Positions 1 through 8,433 of a stretch of 64,000 bases of DNA are shown here, one piece after another. Made by a program: the position numbers and the translations under genes. The DNA comes from an uncultured Sphingomonadaceae bacterium (lineage in GTDB: Bacteria; Pseudomonadota; Alphaproteobacteria; Sphingomonadales; Sphingomonadaceae). Below the pieces are notes generated by a model. The model saw only the letters and a program-made list of their open reading frames with translations. It did not search any database and was not told the origin of the DNA. The DNA lies in the NCBI GenBank assembly GCA_947499255.1, contig CANMNF010000003.1, forward strand, positions 62,001 to 126,000. The letters are read 5' to 3'. Position 1 is the first letter of the stretch. Every line of letters begins with the position of its first letter.

Positions 1-2671
1 CAAGCAAGTCAGCAATTTCCTCCGCATTCATGCCATTGATCAAACCTGCAGGCATTGGCGAGACATCGCTTTCCTCGCGGGAGACAATCCTGTTGGTCCG
101 AATGCCTTCACGGCTGCTCAGATCGAACGGATTGTCAGCGATGGTAACCCTCCTGTCATCTTCTTCAACTACGCGCCCGATGACCTGCCTGCCATCATCC
201 AGCGTGATGATGGTGTTGGCATATTGATCAGACAACGCTTCATTGGGATGCACGATCGAACGCAGCAGATATTCTCTGGTGAAACGCGCGCCCGCCCCAT
301 TCAAGTCCGGTCCTACAGCGCCGCCTTCGCCGCCAATGCTGTGGCAGGCCAAGCACATGCCCGCCTTGTACATCTGTTTGCCACGCTCAAAATCAGGCGT
401 GCTGGAAACAGAGGCAAGCGATGATACCAAAGCACTGACCGACCATTGCTGACCAGGCCCTTCTGGAATGGGCAAATTCTGCAGATAACCAGCGACCTCA
501 TTGTTTTCGACAAGGCTACTGCGCAGTTCGTCTGCCTGATACTCCTCGGGCGTGCATTCCAGAGTTACGCGGCGCATCGCGCGAAGGAACCCATCATAGC
601 TGGCACCACCTTCGGCAGCGATGCCCTCCTTGATCCAGTCAAAATAGCGTCGGTATTCATCGACAGACCAATCACAAGCATAGCTGTGCAGGAGATAGGC
701 ATAGAACATGCTTTCAGGTGCCGTTGGATTTTCCAGATAAGCCTGGATGCGGTCACCATAATTGCCGGTTGATGTCCGTTCCAAAAGGTCGCCATCCAGC
801 CCGTCAAAGACCGATGCGTCTGGCGCACTGCCTTGTTCGAGGCGATCAAGCAAAGGCGCACGCATGGCATCCGGGTCAAGATGGACAAGCACCCGCGCAA
901 GCTCACGATCAACCCAGGAATTGCCGCTCGGGAAGTTTGGCCTCAACGCTTCAAACACGCTTTGTTTCGACGCGTCGTCAGCATCCATTCGGATTAAGAT
1001 CAGAGCGTATGCTCGCATGAGATCAAGTCTTTGATCATCATCCAAAGCTTCCCAATCGAGTGCTGACAGACTGCTCAAACCTTCAGCCCCATCGCTTTTT
1101 TGGCCATGCCGCGCGAACGCCGTCATAGCTGCAATTGCTGCACGGGGCCGTGTTTCTGCAAGCGCTCTTTCACGCCAGAAAGAGAAGTCCTGATGTTCAA
1201 CCGCGACGCGGGCAGCATTGCGAAGGAAATCATCTGAACTGTCAAGATAACGCCACGCCTGATCAACTGCCTGTGCCCCGATGGGCTGGTGCAGTTTTTC
1301 AAGCGACTTTCGCGTCGTGAAGGCTTGGGTCTGTTCCATTTCCGCAACAACGGGATCGGTCGCATCGTCGCCTGTGTAGACCACGCGATACAGGCCTGAG
1401 GTGATGTCACGCCCGCCGGTCAGGAAATACATGGCTCCATCGCTGGCAACAGCGCCATCGGTAAGGGCCAAGGACTGGCCTGAGAGAAACTCTTCAGCTT
1501 CAGCCGAATAGCTTGCCCCATCTGGAGACAGGTGCAGGGCGTAAATCGTCCCAAATGTCCAATCGAAAGTGAACAGGGCCTGCTGATATTTCTCAGGAAA
1601 ATTGGCACCGGTCCCAAACAGAACGCCGGTCGGCGAACCAGGGCCGATATTTTTGAGTGCTGGAAGAGTATCTTCAAAATATGACGGCCATTTACCAGAC
1701 CCGGTCCGCCAGCCCATATCGCCGCCGCTTGCCAGATGCAGCACGCGTGTTGGCCGATACCATGGCGTTCCCAAATCCCATTCCATATCGGAATCATATC
1801 CAAAAACATCGCCTTGCGGGTTCACGGCGATGTCATAGGTATTGCGCATGCCTACGGCGTGCAGCACCCAGTTTTCACCATCGAGATCCATTTCTGCAAC
1901 CCAGCCGCCGGGAGCCGTGATATTCGCTGCGTGACCGCGTGGATCGAACAGGTGCGGAGTAAGTTGATCTTCGCCCCAAACTTGTGGGACACGCGAGGTA
2001 TCGATGAAGTCAGGGATGTCGGTCGAGTTGCCGGCAACCAGAAAAAGAGATTCTTTGTTAGGACCAAACACGATCGCATGTGGACCGTGTTCAGATCCAC
2101 CAGAAATCAGCGCCAGTTCTTCGATGTTGTCAAAAGTGTCATCGCCATTGGTATCGGTAAGGCGGTAGAGACCTGATTGCGGGGGAGCGAAGTCGGAACG
2201 CGCTTTTTCGCTGCCTGACTCAAATGCGTCTTTATCGCGGCCCGATGTATTTGCCACCACATATAGCGCGTCATTTGCGAACAAAAGCCCATGCGCATAG
2301 CCCAAATCTACGTCGATTTGCTCGACCACTGTGCCGGAAGGATCAGCGCCAATCGGTGCAGGAGTAATGCGCCATAAATTGCCAGTTTGGTCGCTAGCGA
2401 TCAAACGGCCCTGATCATCGGCCGCCAACGAAACCCACGACCCTTCGGTATCAAGATCAACCGCATGGACCAGCTCGGCTTCAAATCCGGGCAGCATTTT
2501 AAAAGTGGAAGGATCGGTGATCTCCAGTTCCCACGGCACAACCGGCTCCGGCTCTGCACAGGCGGCCACAGCCCAAGGTGCCAAGGCGGCAAGCGCGAAA
2601 CGCAGCCAGCGCTTGCGAAGCGGACTGGTATTGCCTGTGGGCGATTTGCTATCTGTTATCATTGTTTTCAT
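1..2671 (-). CDS. Membrane-bound dehydrogenase-cytochrome c lipoprotein, PVC type (partial)
   Basis: The reading frame is open from an ATG at 2671 to the window edge, so at least 890 residues are present and the C terminus is missing. Residues 1-33 form a lipoprotein signal (LAPWAVAAC lipobox), placing the protein on a membrane facing the periplasm. Residues ~50-420 resemble the beta-propeller of PQQ/sorbosone-type dehydrogenases (repeated VxGMRNxYD, GGDMGW and TGGRD-like turns). A helical middle part follows, and a cytochrome c domain starts near residue 770 with a clear heme site CLACH (residues 773-777) and a downstream Met-rich PMPAGL stretch. This order matches the planctomycete-type putative membrane-bound dehydrogenase/heme-binding family, which is unusual here. 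It is the last gene of a minus-strand operon, 8 nt after the hydroxyacid dehydrogenase stop. It probably oxidises a sugar-like compound and passes electrons to the respiratory chain; the substrate is unknown. ATG at 2662 is an alternative start. Confidence 0.75.
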   Translation of the reverse strand, partial: MKTMITDSKSPTGNTSPLRKRWLRFALAALAPWAVAACAEPEPVVPWELEITDPSTFKMLPGFEAELVHAVDLDTEGSWVSLAADDQGRLIASDQTGNLWRITPAPIGADPSGTVVEQIDVDLGYAHGLLFANDALYVVANTSGRDKDAFESGSEKARSDFAPPQSGLYRLTDTNGDDTFDNIEELALISGGSEHGPHAIVFGPNKESLFLVAGNSTDIPDFIDTSRVPQVWGEDQLTPHLFDPRGHAANITAPGGWVAEMDLDGENWVLHAVGMRNTYDIAVNPQGDVFGYDSDMEWDLGTPWYRPTRVLHLASGGDMGWRTGSGKWPSYFEDTLPALKNIGPGSPTGVLFGTGANFPEKYQQALFTFDWTFGTIYALHLSPDGASYSAEAEEFLSGQSLALTDGAVASDGAMYFLTGGRDITSGLYRVVYTGDDATDPVVAEMEQTQAFTTRKSLEKLHQPIGAQAVDQAWRYLDSSDDFLRNAARVAVEHQDFSFWRERALAETRPRAAIAAMTAFARHGQKSDGAEGLSSLSALDWEALDDDQRLDLMRAYALILIRMDADDASKQSVFEALRPNFPSGNSWVDRELARVLVHLDPDAMRAPLLDRLEQGSAPDASVFDGLDGDLLERTSTGNYGDRIQAYLENPTAPESMFYAYLLHSYACDWSVDEYRRYFDWIKEGIAAEGGASYDGFLRAMRRVTLECTPEEYQADELRSSLVENNEVAGYLQNLPIPEGPGQQWSVSALVSSLASVSSTPDFERGKQMYKAGMCLACHSIGGEGGAVGPDLNGAGARFTREYLLRSIVHPNEALSDQYANTIITLDDGRQVIGRVVEEDDRRVTIADNPFDLSSREGIRTNRIVSREESDVSPMPAGLINGMNAEEIADLL

Positions 2672-2679
2672 ATCCGAAG

Positions 2680-3666
2680 CTAAGCCGCAGGCCGCCCCCC
2701 AAATTTATCGTTGAACATCGAAAGAGCCGCGGGATTGATCAGATTGATCGGCGGATCTCCCTTGAGAATACGCAAAACTTCTTGAACCGCACCAAGGCCC
2801 ATGCGCTTCATGCTTTCGTCTGTAATTCCAGCAAGATGGGGCGTGATCATAACATTTGGAAATTGCAGCAACGGATGATCTTTGTCCAGCGGTTGGTGAA
2901 CAACAACATCAAGCGCTGCGCCTGCAATCTCACCAGCCAAAAGCGCTTGAACCAGATGATCTTCTTCCACAACGGCGCCGCGTGAGACGTTAATCAGGAA
3001 AGCACTGTTTTTCATGAGCTTGAAAGAGTGCTGGCCAATCAGGCCGCGTGTTTCATCCGTCAGGGGACAAGCGAGCGCCACGAAATCTGATTTGGACAGC
3101 ACGTCTTCCAGGCTTACGTGTGTTACCGGTAAATCGGGATTTGATTTTGGAGCGGGGCTGTATCCCAACACCTGCATTCCCAGCGCGTCGGCAAGCTTTG
3201 CAATGTGACCGCCCACATTGCCCAACCCGATAACGCCCATGGTGCGACCATCAATCTCGCGGCCTTCTTCTGCAAAAGAACGACCAGCAAGCCAGCCATC
3301 ACTGCGCAGGCTTTGATCAACGGCGCGAAAGCGGCGCGAAAGGGACAAGGTGCAAAGCATCACATGTTCGGCGACCGAACGCGCATTAACGCCGGGCACA
3401 TTGGCGACAAGCACCCCTGCTTCTGTGGCTTCTTCCACCGGTATCATATCAAGGCCAGCGCCATGCCGCACAGCGGCGCGCAGTTGCGGACGGTCGTGAA
3501 AGATAATTTCAGGTATCGGTGCGCGCACGATAATGGCCGCGGCATCTTGTGCTTCTTTAACAAGAGTATCGGCTGACAAGTCCGAAGCTATGCGAATGTC
3601 AGCTGCACTTTCAAGCAGCGCATGTGCATCGCGATGCAAGGGGTGGGTGGTGAAAACGACAGGCAT
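2680..3666 (-). CDS. D-isomer specific 2-hydroxyacid dehydrogenase family protein
   Basis: A 328-residue NAD-dependent dehydrogenase of the phosphoglycerate dehydrogenase/formate dehydrogenase fold. The Rossmann motif GVIGLGNVGGH is followed by the expected GYSPAP loop, the substrate Arg lies in INVSRGAVVEE and the catalytic His in MITPHLAG. The usual catalytic Glu in the family pattern ALDVFExEP is replaced: this protein reads ALDVVVHQP, so the His-Glu dyad is incomplete and the activity may be altered. The ATG overlaps the stop of the upstream GntR gene by one base (TGATG), indicating translational coupling; GTG at 3669 is an alternative. In context it would interconvert a 2-keto and 2-hydroxy acid made by the dehydratase encoded upstream. 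Confidence 0.85.
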   Translation of the reverse strand: MPVVFTTHPLHRDAHALLESAADIRIASDLSADTLVKEAQDAAAIIVRAPIPEIIFHDRPQLRAAVRHGAGLDMIPVEEATEAGVLVANVPGVNARSVAEHVMLCTLSLSRRFRAVDQSLRSDGWLAGRSFAEEGREIDGRTMGVIGLGNVGGHIAKLADALGMQVLGYSPAPKSNPDLPVTHVSLEDVLSKSDFVALACPLTDETRGLIGQHSFKLMKNSAFLINVSRGAVVEEDHLVQALLAGEIAGAALDVVVHQPLDKDHPLLQFPNVMITPHLAGITDESMKRMGLGAVQEVLRILKGDPPINLINPAALSMFNDKFGGRPAA

Positions 3667-4364
3667 CACGCTTGCCGCGCTTCATCGGCAAACACGGTGT
3701 TCCAGGCTTTTTCCGCGCCTGCAAGGTGGCTCGTCATCGCTGCTTCTGCTGCATCGGCATCACCGCGTTTGATCGCGCTGAAAATGCGTTTGTGATCGCG
3801 ATGAGATCGCGCCTGACGCGCACCGTTGCAGAAATAGAACTGCCGCAGGTTCTCACTCATCGCGTAGAATATCTGCGACAAATTATAAAACACATCATTT
3901 TGCGCCGCCCGGATCACGGCAAGGTGAAAAGCGCGGTCGCATTCAGCCATATTGCCGCCGCTTTCGATCAATGTGTTTTCAACGTCGAGCAAATGCGCAA
4001 GGCGTTCAATGTCCTCATCGGTTCGGTTAAGCGCGGCCATGCGCACCGCGCCGATTTCATGAATGCGCCGCATTTCGACAGCTTGGCGCACAGCCTTTTC
4101 ATCGATAGGGACGCCCAGTTTTGCATATAGCACCATGGCTTCAAGGCTTGGGCCACTTGTCGCGATAAAAACACCCGACTTGGATCGGCGTTCAACGATC
4201 CTCAACGCTTCAAGATAGCTTAAAGCTTCGCGGATCTGGTTGCGGCTGACATTGAACCGTTCGGCCAGTTCACGCTCGGATGGAACACGATCACCAGGCT
4301 GATAGCGCCGCTGTTTGAAGAACGGCACAAGATTGCCGACCAATGCGGGCTGATTGTTCATCAT
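3666..4364 (-). CDS. GntR family regulator, FadR subfamily
   Basis: A 232-residue regulator. Residues ~10-75 are a winged helix-turn-helix (RVPSERELAERFNVSRNQIREALSYLE spans the recognition region), and residues ~90-225 form an all-helical FCD effector domain with the usual metal-binding pattern of Asp/His residues (ECDRAFHLAV, SHRDHKRIF and SHLAGAE). FCD members bind small organic acids. The start ATGA overlaps the stop of the enolase-superfamily gene, so the regulator is embedded in the operon it most likely controls. A palindrome TGGTTGGACCA at 6549-6559, matching the FadR-type pattern TNGTNNNACNA, lies upstream of the isomerase gene and is its probable operator. Confidence 0.9.
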   Translation of the reverse strand: MMNNQPALVGNLVPFFKQRRYQPGDRVPSERELAERFNVSRNQIREALSYLEALRIVERRSKSGVFIATSGPSLEAMVLYAKLGVPIDEKAVRQAVEMRRIHEIGAVRMAALNRTDEDIERLAHLLDVENTLIESGGNMAECDRAFHLAVIRAAQNDVFYNLSQIFYAMSENLRQFYFCNGARQARSHRDHKRIFSAIKRGDADAAEAAMTSHLAGAEKAWNTVFADEARQA

Positions 4365-5584
4365 CCAACACCGTGTGAGACGGTGTGCTGCTGCACAAAC
4401 GCCTCGTTAACGGTAAGACCAAGGCCGGGGCGTTCCGGCAGCGTAATCTGGCCATCTTCGACCAGGATATCTTCTTCAATCATATCTTTGATCAAAGGGT
4501 TCGCCCCAAGCGAATACTCGACAATCCAACCGCATGGGCTGCTCGCCAGAACCGCAAGTCCGGCCATAAAGCCGAATGCACCACCCCACATGTGCGGGGC
4601 AAGTTGCAGATTATATGCCGAAGCCAATGCAGCGATGCGCATCCCCTCGCTGATACCGCCACAAACCGCCATGTCTGGTTGCACAATATCGACACATCCA
4701 GAAGCCATAAGATCGCGGAAATCGAAGCGCGTATATTCGCTTTCACCAGAAGCAATGGGAATGTCTGTGGAGCTTCGCACCATCGCCATGCCGGCATTAT
4801 CATCGGCTGTGACAGGTTCTTCCAGCCAGCCAATATTGCAATCAGCCACCAACCTGCAAAACCGCTTCGCTTCTGACACAGAGAACGTGCCATGCGCATC
4901 ACAGAAAATGGATATGTCAGGGCCAAGCGCCTCACGCGCGGCATGAACACGCGCGGCGGAAATTTCGGGGCGGCCGTCCATCACTCCAACGCGCATCTTT
5001 ACAGCACCAAATCCGCCTGCATCGACATAGGATTGCAGCTGTTCACCGATGCTTTCTGCCGGAGCCCAACCACCCGACGCATAGGCCGGGAAAGTTTCTG
5101 CACGCCTGCCGCCAAGCAATTGCCAAACCGGAACGCCAAGGTCCTTACCCAGCAAATCCCACAAGGCGATGTCGATTGCCGACAGCCCGGCAATGGTGAT
5201 GCCTCGTCGGGATAATTCGGGAAACACCCTGCCGCGCGCCTGCGTGTAATGCGCGCGCACACCATTATATATGGCGTCCCAAATTGCAGCGATATTACGC
5301 GAATCGCGCCCAATGAGATCAGGCGCCATGTCGCGATTGATCAAAGCAGCAAGACCAGAATACGAACCCGCACTGCCAGCCGCATTCTTGGCTTCACCCC
5401 AGCCGACCAGTCCGCCTTCGGTTTCTATTCGGACAAGAACGGTATCAAAGGTTTTGATACGCCCGAAATCGCTGACATGCTGTTGCTCAACATCGATAGG
5501 AACGGAAAGCTCGATAGCTTCTACTGAAGCGATTCTAGCTGCCGCAGTATTTTCGCCTATGTTCAGACGCGAAAGCGTGGCCAC
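4361..5584 (-). CDS. Mandelate racemase/muconate lactonizing enzyme family protein
   Basis: A 407-residue enolase-superfamily enzyme of the mandelate racemase subgroup. Visible residues are the K-x-R pair (FGAVKMRVG), metal ligands in IFCDAHG, WLEEPV and SGESE, and the Asp-His dyad in VQPDMAVCGG and LAPHMWGG. This set abstracts a proton alpha to a carboxylate, normally to dehydrate or racemise a sugar acid. The best start is GTG at 5584; no better ATG exists. It begins 5 nt after the stop of the isomerase gene and overlaps the GntR start by 4 nt. The exact acid sugar cannot be told from sequence alone. Confidence 0.88.
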   Translation of the reverse strand: MATLSRLNIGENTAAARIASVEAIELSVPIDVEQQHVSDFGRIKTFDTVLVRIETEGGLVGWGEAKNAAGSAGSYSGLAALINRDMAPDLIGRDSRNIAAIWDAIYNGVRAHYTQARGRVFPELSRRGITIAGLSAIDIALWDLLGKDLGVPVWQLLGGRRAETFPAYASGGWAPAESIGEQLQSYVDAGGFGAVKMRVGVMDGRPEISAARVHAAREALGPDISIFCDAHGTFSVSEAKRFCRLVADCNIGWLEEPVTADDNAGMAMVRSSTDIPIASGESEYTRFDFRDLMASGCVDIVQPDMAVCGGISEGMRIAALASAYNLQLAPHMWGGAFGFMAGLAVLASSPCGWIVEYSLGANPLIKDMIEEDILVEDGQITLPERPGLGLTVNEAFVQQHTVSHGVG

Positions 5585-5589
5585 TGCGT

Positions 5590-6486
5590 TTAGCGCCCCT
5601 TGCCAATCAAAGGCAGGATCGTCTTCGCGGTTTCTTCTGCCAGCATGGTATAGAATTCTTCGCTCAGCAGGCTGGAGCCGTGATCTTCGATGAATTTGAG
5701 CTGGTCTGCTGAGATATCGACAGGATTGGTTTCAACCTGATCGGGCCAGTGACTAACCGGAGTGCGATCTACCGGCGCGACCACTTCAGCGGTCAGAGCG
5801 CCATCATATCCCATGTCAGTCAACGTATCCACGATCTCTGCCCAATTGAGCGCACCCATTCCAGGTGGCATCCGATTGTTATCAGCGACGTGAAAATCGA
5901 ACAGACGCGAACCTGCTGATCGGATTGCGCCCAACATGTCATCTTCTTCGATATTGAGGTGGAAACAATCGAGGCACACTCCGCAATCAGGGCCTACTGC
6001 TTCTGCCAGAGCGATCGCTTGTTCGGCGCGGTTGAGGAAATAGGTCTCGAACCGATTGAGCGGTTCAATCGCCAAACGCACTCCGAGCTTCTGGGAAAGC
6101 GTATAGACTTCCTGCAAACCTTCGACGACCCATTGCCATTCATTCTCAGGCGTTGAATCGGGGATGACTTTACCGACTGTTGCAGGAACAACGGTTACAT
6201 TGTGGCCGCCAAGATCGTGCGCATATTGCACGATGCTTTTGACATAATCGACAGAGGCGGCACGCTGCGCTTCGTCCTTCGCTGCCAGGTTACGGTCGCC
6301 CAAGGTCAACGTAACGCTGCCCCAGCACTTCATGCCGTATTCTTTTAACGCTGCCCGTACCACCGGAACCGGATATTGCTCCGGCTCACCGCTGATTTCG
6401 ATGCTTTCAAAACCTAGCTGCGAAATGCGCGCGAGCGTGGTTTCAATAGGCTCAGCGCGCATCCAGTTATGTGTGGAAAGGTGCAT
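5590..6486 (-). CDS. Sugar phosphate isomerase/epimerase (AP endonuclease 2 family TIM barrel)
   Basis: A 298-residue TIM-barrel protein of the xylose isomerase-like family. The metal-binding residues of the D-tagatose/D-psicose 3-epimerase type are visible: Glu in LAIEPLNRFETYFLN, Asp and His in VCLDCFHLN, His in FDFHVADNN and a final Glu in GALTAEVV. The ATG at 6486 has a good ribosome site (GGGGAAA, 5 nt away). It is followed directly by the dehydratase gene, and a 151-nt gap with a GntR-type palindrome separates it from the transporter gene. It probably epimerises or isomerises a keto-sugar or keto-acid; hydroxypyruvate isomerase-like activity is also possible. Confidence 0.82.
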   Translation of the reverse strand: MHLSTHNWMRAEPIETTLARISQLGFESIEISGEPEQYPVPVVRAALKEYGMKCWGSVTLTLGDRNLAAKDEAQRAASVDYVKSIVQYAHDLGGHNVTVVPATVGKVIPDSTPENEWQWVVEGLQEVYTLSQKLGVRLAIEPLNRFETYFLNRAEQAIALAEAVGPDCGVCLDCFHLNIEEDDMLGAIRSAGSRLFDFHVADNNRMPPGMGALNWAEIVDTLTDMGYDGALTAEVVAPVDRTPVSHWPDQVETNPVDISADQLKFIEDHGSSLLSEEFYTMLAEETAKTILPLIGKGR

Positions 6487-6548
6487 AAAATTTCCCCTCT
6501 ATCAAATCTTTTGGCCAATCTTTTGGCAAGTCTCTTGGCGGACCAATC

Positions 6549-6559
6549 TGGTTGGACCA
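6549..6559. promoter_or_regulatory. Candidate GntR (FadR-type) operator
   Basis: TGGTTGGACCA is a perfect 4-3-4 palindrome that fits the FadR-subfamily consensus TNGTNNNACNA. It lies 62 nt upstream of the isomerase ATG, in the only sizeable gap of the operon, which also encodes a FadR-type GntR protein. The assignment is by pattern and location only. Confidence 0.5.
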
Positions 6560-6637
6560 TATGATGCAAAAAAGATTCTGACAAGCGGCATTCGTTATTG
6601 TGGAACCAGTGTTGATCTGGACGCGATCAATCTTGCT

Positions 6638-8227
6638 TTAAGGGGTATAGAAAGTCGGTGAACCAGGACCTACCGGTATGCCAAACACGAACGCCCAAAG
6701 ATAAAAGAACACCGACCAAAAGCCCAAGAAGAAAATCGTGTAAGGCAACATCATCGCTATCAATGTGCCTACGCCCAAATTCCGGTCATAGCGGGTTGCC
6801 CACGCCAGAATGAGACCAAAATAGCTCATCATCGGGGTGATGATATTCGTTGTGGAATCTCCAATCCGGTATGCGGCCTGAATAACCTCTGGAGAATATC
6901 CGATCAGCATCAACATCGGCACAAATATGGGCGCGGTGACCGCCCATTGCGCCGAAGCTGAGCCAAGCGACAGATTGATCACCGCGCAAAGCAGGATGAA
7001 AAGGAAGAATATGGCAGGACCGGTAAGTCCTGTATTCAGCAGAAACTGCGACCCGGTTACAGCGGTAATCGCGCCCAAGTTTGTCCAGCCGAAAAAGGCC
7101 ACGAACTGCGCTGCAAAGAACACCAGCACAATATACAGACCAAGCGATGAAAGCGCAGCTGCCATCGCGTCAATCACATCGCGATCCGTTTTCATCGTGC
7201 CTACGACACGGCCATAAACATAACCCAGAACGACAAAGAAAATCAGGATCCACACTACGAACCCTTTGAAGAATGGCGAGTTGATCCTGTCTCCTGTATC
7301 AGGATCACGCAGCACGCCCCATTCAGGGATCAAGGTCAGCGCCATGAAACCCAATACGCCGATCAGCGCAATGCCAGCCCAACGCAGGCCCTTGCGTTCC
7401 TTGTCGGCGATTGTTTCCATCATGCGATCATCAAGGATGGTGGGATCTGCGCCTTTGGGATCGTATTTGCCAAGCTTTGGTTCAACGATAAAGATCGTCA
7501 CCAGTGAACCGATTGCTGTGATCAGGAAGGTGGAGGCCACCATAAAATACCAATTGGCAGTGGCCACCACAATATAGGTAGGGTCGATGAGGCGCGCGGC
7601 CTCCTGCGTGATCCCGGCGAGCAATGGGTCAATTGTGCCGATCAGCAAATTGGCGCTATACCCACCCGAAACACCGGCAAAGGCCGCGGCCATGCCAGCC
7701 AATGGATGGCGCCCCAAAGCATAAAAAATCCCTGCGGCCAGCGGGATAAGGACGACATAACCAACTTCCGATGCGGTGTTGGAAACGATGCCTGCAAAAA
7801 CGATGGCAACTGTCACCATATGGCGCGGCGCAGAAAGCACCATCGCGCGCACCGCTGCGGATAACAGACCGGATTTTTCCGCAACACCGACACCTATCAT
7901 CGCCACCAGCACCACGCCCAGCGGGGCAAAGCCTGTAAAGTTGCTGACTAACCCTGTGAAGATGCGCCGGATACCATCACCATCCATCAGGCTGACGGCC
8001 CTGATCATGCCATCTTCTGCAACGCCGGGCGCACCGGCTGGACGAGGGTCCTCAACCGCAACGCCCATCCATCCAAAAAGGCCTGAAAGCAGGACAATAC
8101 CAAGTGCCAAAATAGCAAATAGCGTAACGGGATGAGGCAACAGGTTGCCCAGCCATTCAACGCCATCCAGAAAACGTGTGAAGCCATTGCGCTTGGCAGC
8201 GCCTTCTTGATTGTCAGCCTTTGCCAT
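6638..8227 (-). CDS. AbgT family transporter
   Basis: A 529-residue inner-membrane protein with many hydrophobic segments spread over its length and the conserved loop GSASAQWAVTAPIFVPM of the AbgT (p-aminobenzoyl-glutamate transporter) family. Family members move p-aminobenzoyl-glutamate or export sulfonamides using proton or sodium gradients; homologues in catabolic operons probably carry other carboxylates. The ATG has a strong ribosome site (GGAGATAGGG). It is the first gene of the minus-strand operon, so it probably imports the substrate of the isomerase, dehydratase and dehydrogenase encoded downstream. That substrate need not be the p-aminobenzoate compound of the family name. Confidence 0.88.
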   Translation of the reverse strand: MAKADNQEGAAKRNGFTRFLDGVEWLGNLLPHPVTLFAILALGIVLLSGLFGWMGVAVEDPRPAGAPGVAEDGMIRAVSLMDGDGIRRIFTGLVSNFTGFAPLGVVLVAMIGVGVAEKSGLLSAAVRAMVLSAPRHMVTVAIVFAGIVSNTASEVGYVVLIPLAAGIFYALGRHPLAGMAAAFAGVSGGYSANLLIGTIDPLLAGITQEAARLIDPTYIVVATANWYFMVASTFLITAIGSLVTIFIVEPKLGKYDPKGADPTILDDRMMETIADKERKGLRWAGIALIGVLGFMALTLIPEWGVLRDPDTGDRINSPFFKGFVVWILIFFVVLGYVYGRVVGTMKTDRDVIDAMAAALSSLGLYIVLVFFAAQFVAFFGWTNLGAITAVTGSQFLLNTGLTGPAIFFLFILLCAVINLSLGSASAQWAVTAPIFVPMLMLIGYSPEVIQAAYRIGDSTTNIITPMMSYFGLILAWATRYDRNLGVGTLIAMMLPYTIFFLGFWSVFFYLWAFVFGIPVGPGSPTFYTP

Positions 8228-8433
8228 GCCCTATCTCCAATCAGGATTATGGTCTCCAACGTGGATTGTGCGATGGTTGCGCAATCGCTGCGCTCGTTAT
8301 GACGATAGTGTTGCTCGGGCGCTAGTGAGGCTGTGCGATGGATAAATGCCGATCACCAACGGCAAAAGCCAGCCGGCACACATGGCGCCGACTGACTTCC
8401 CCCTTGATCCAGGCAGCCCAGACCAATTTCGTG

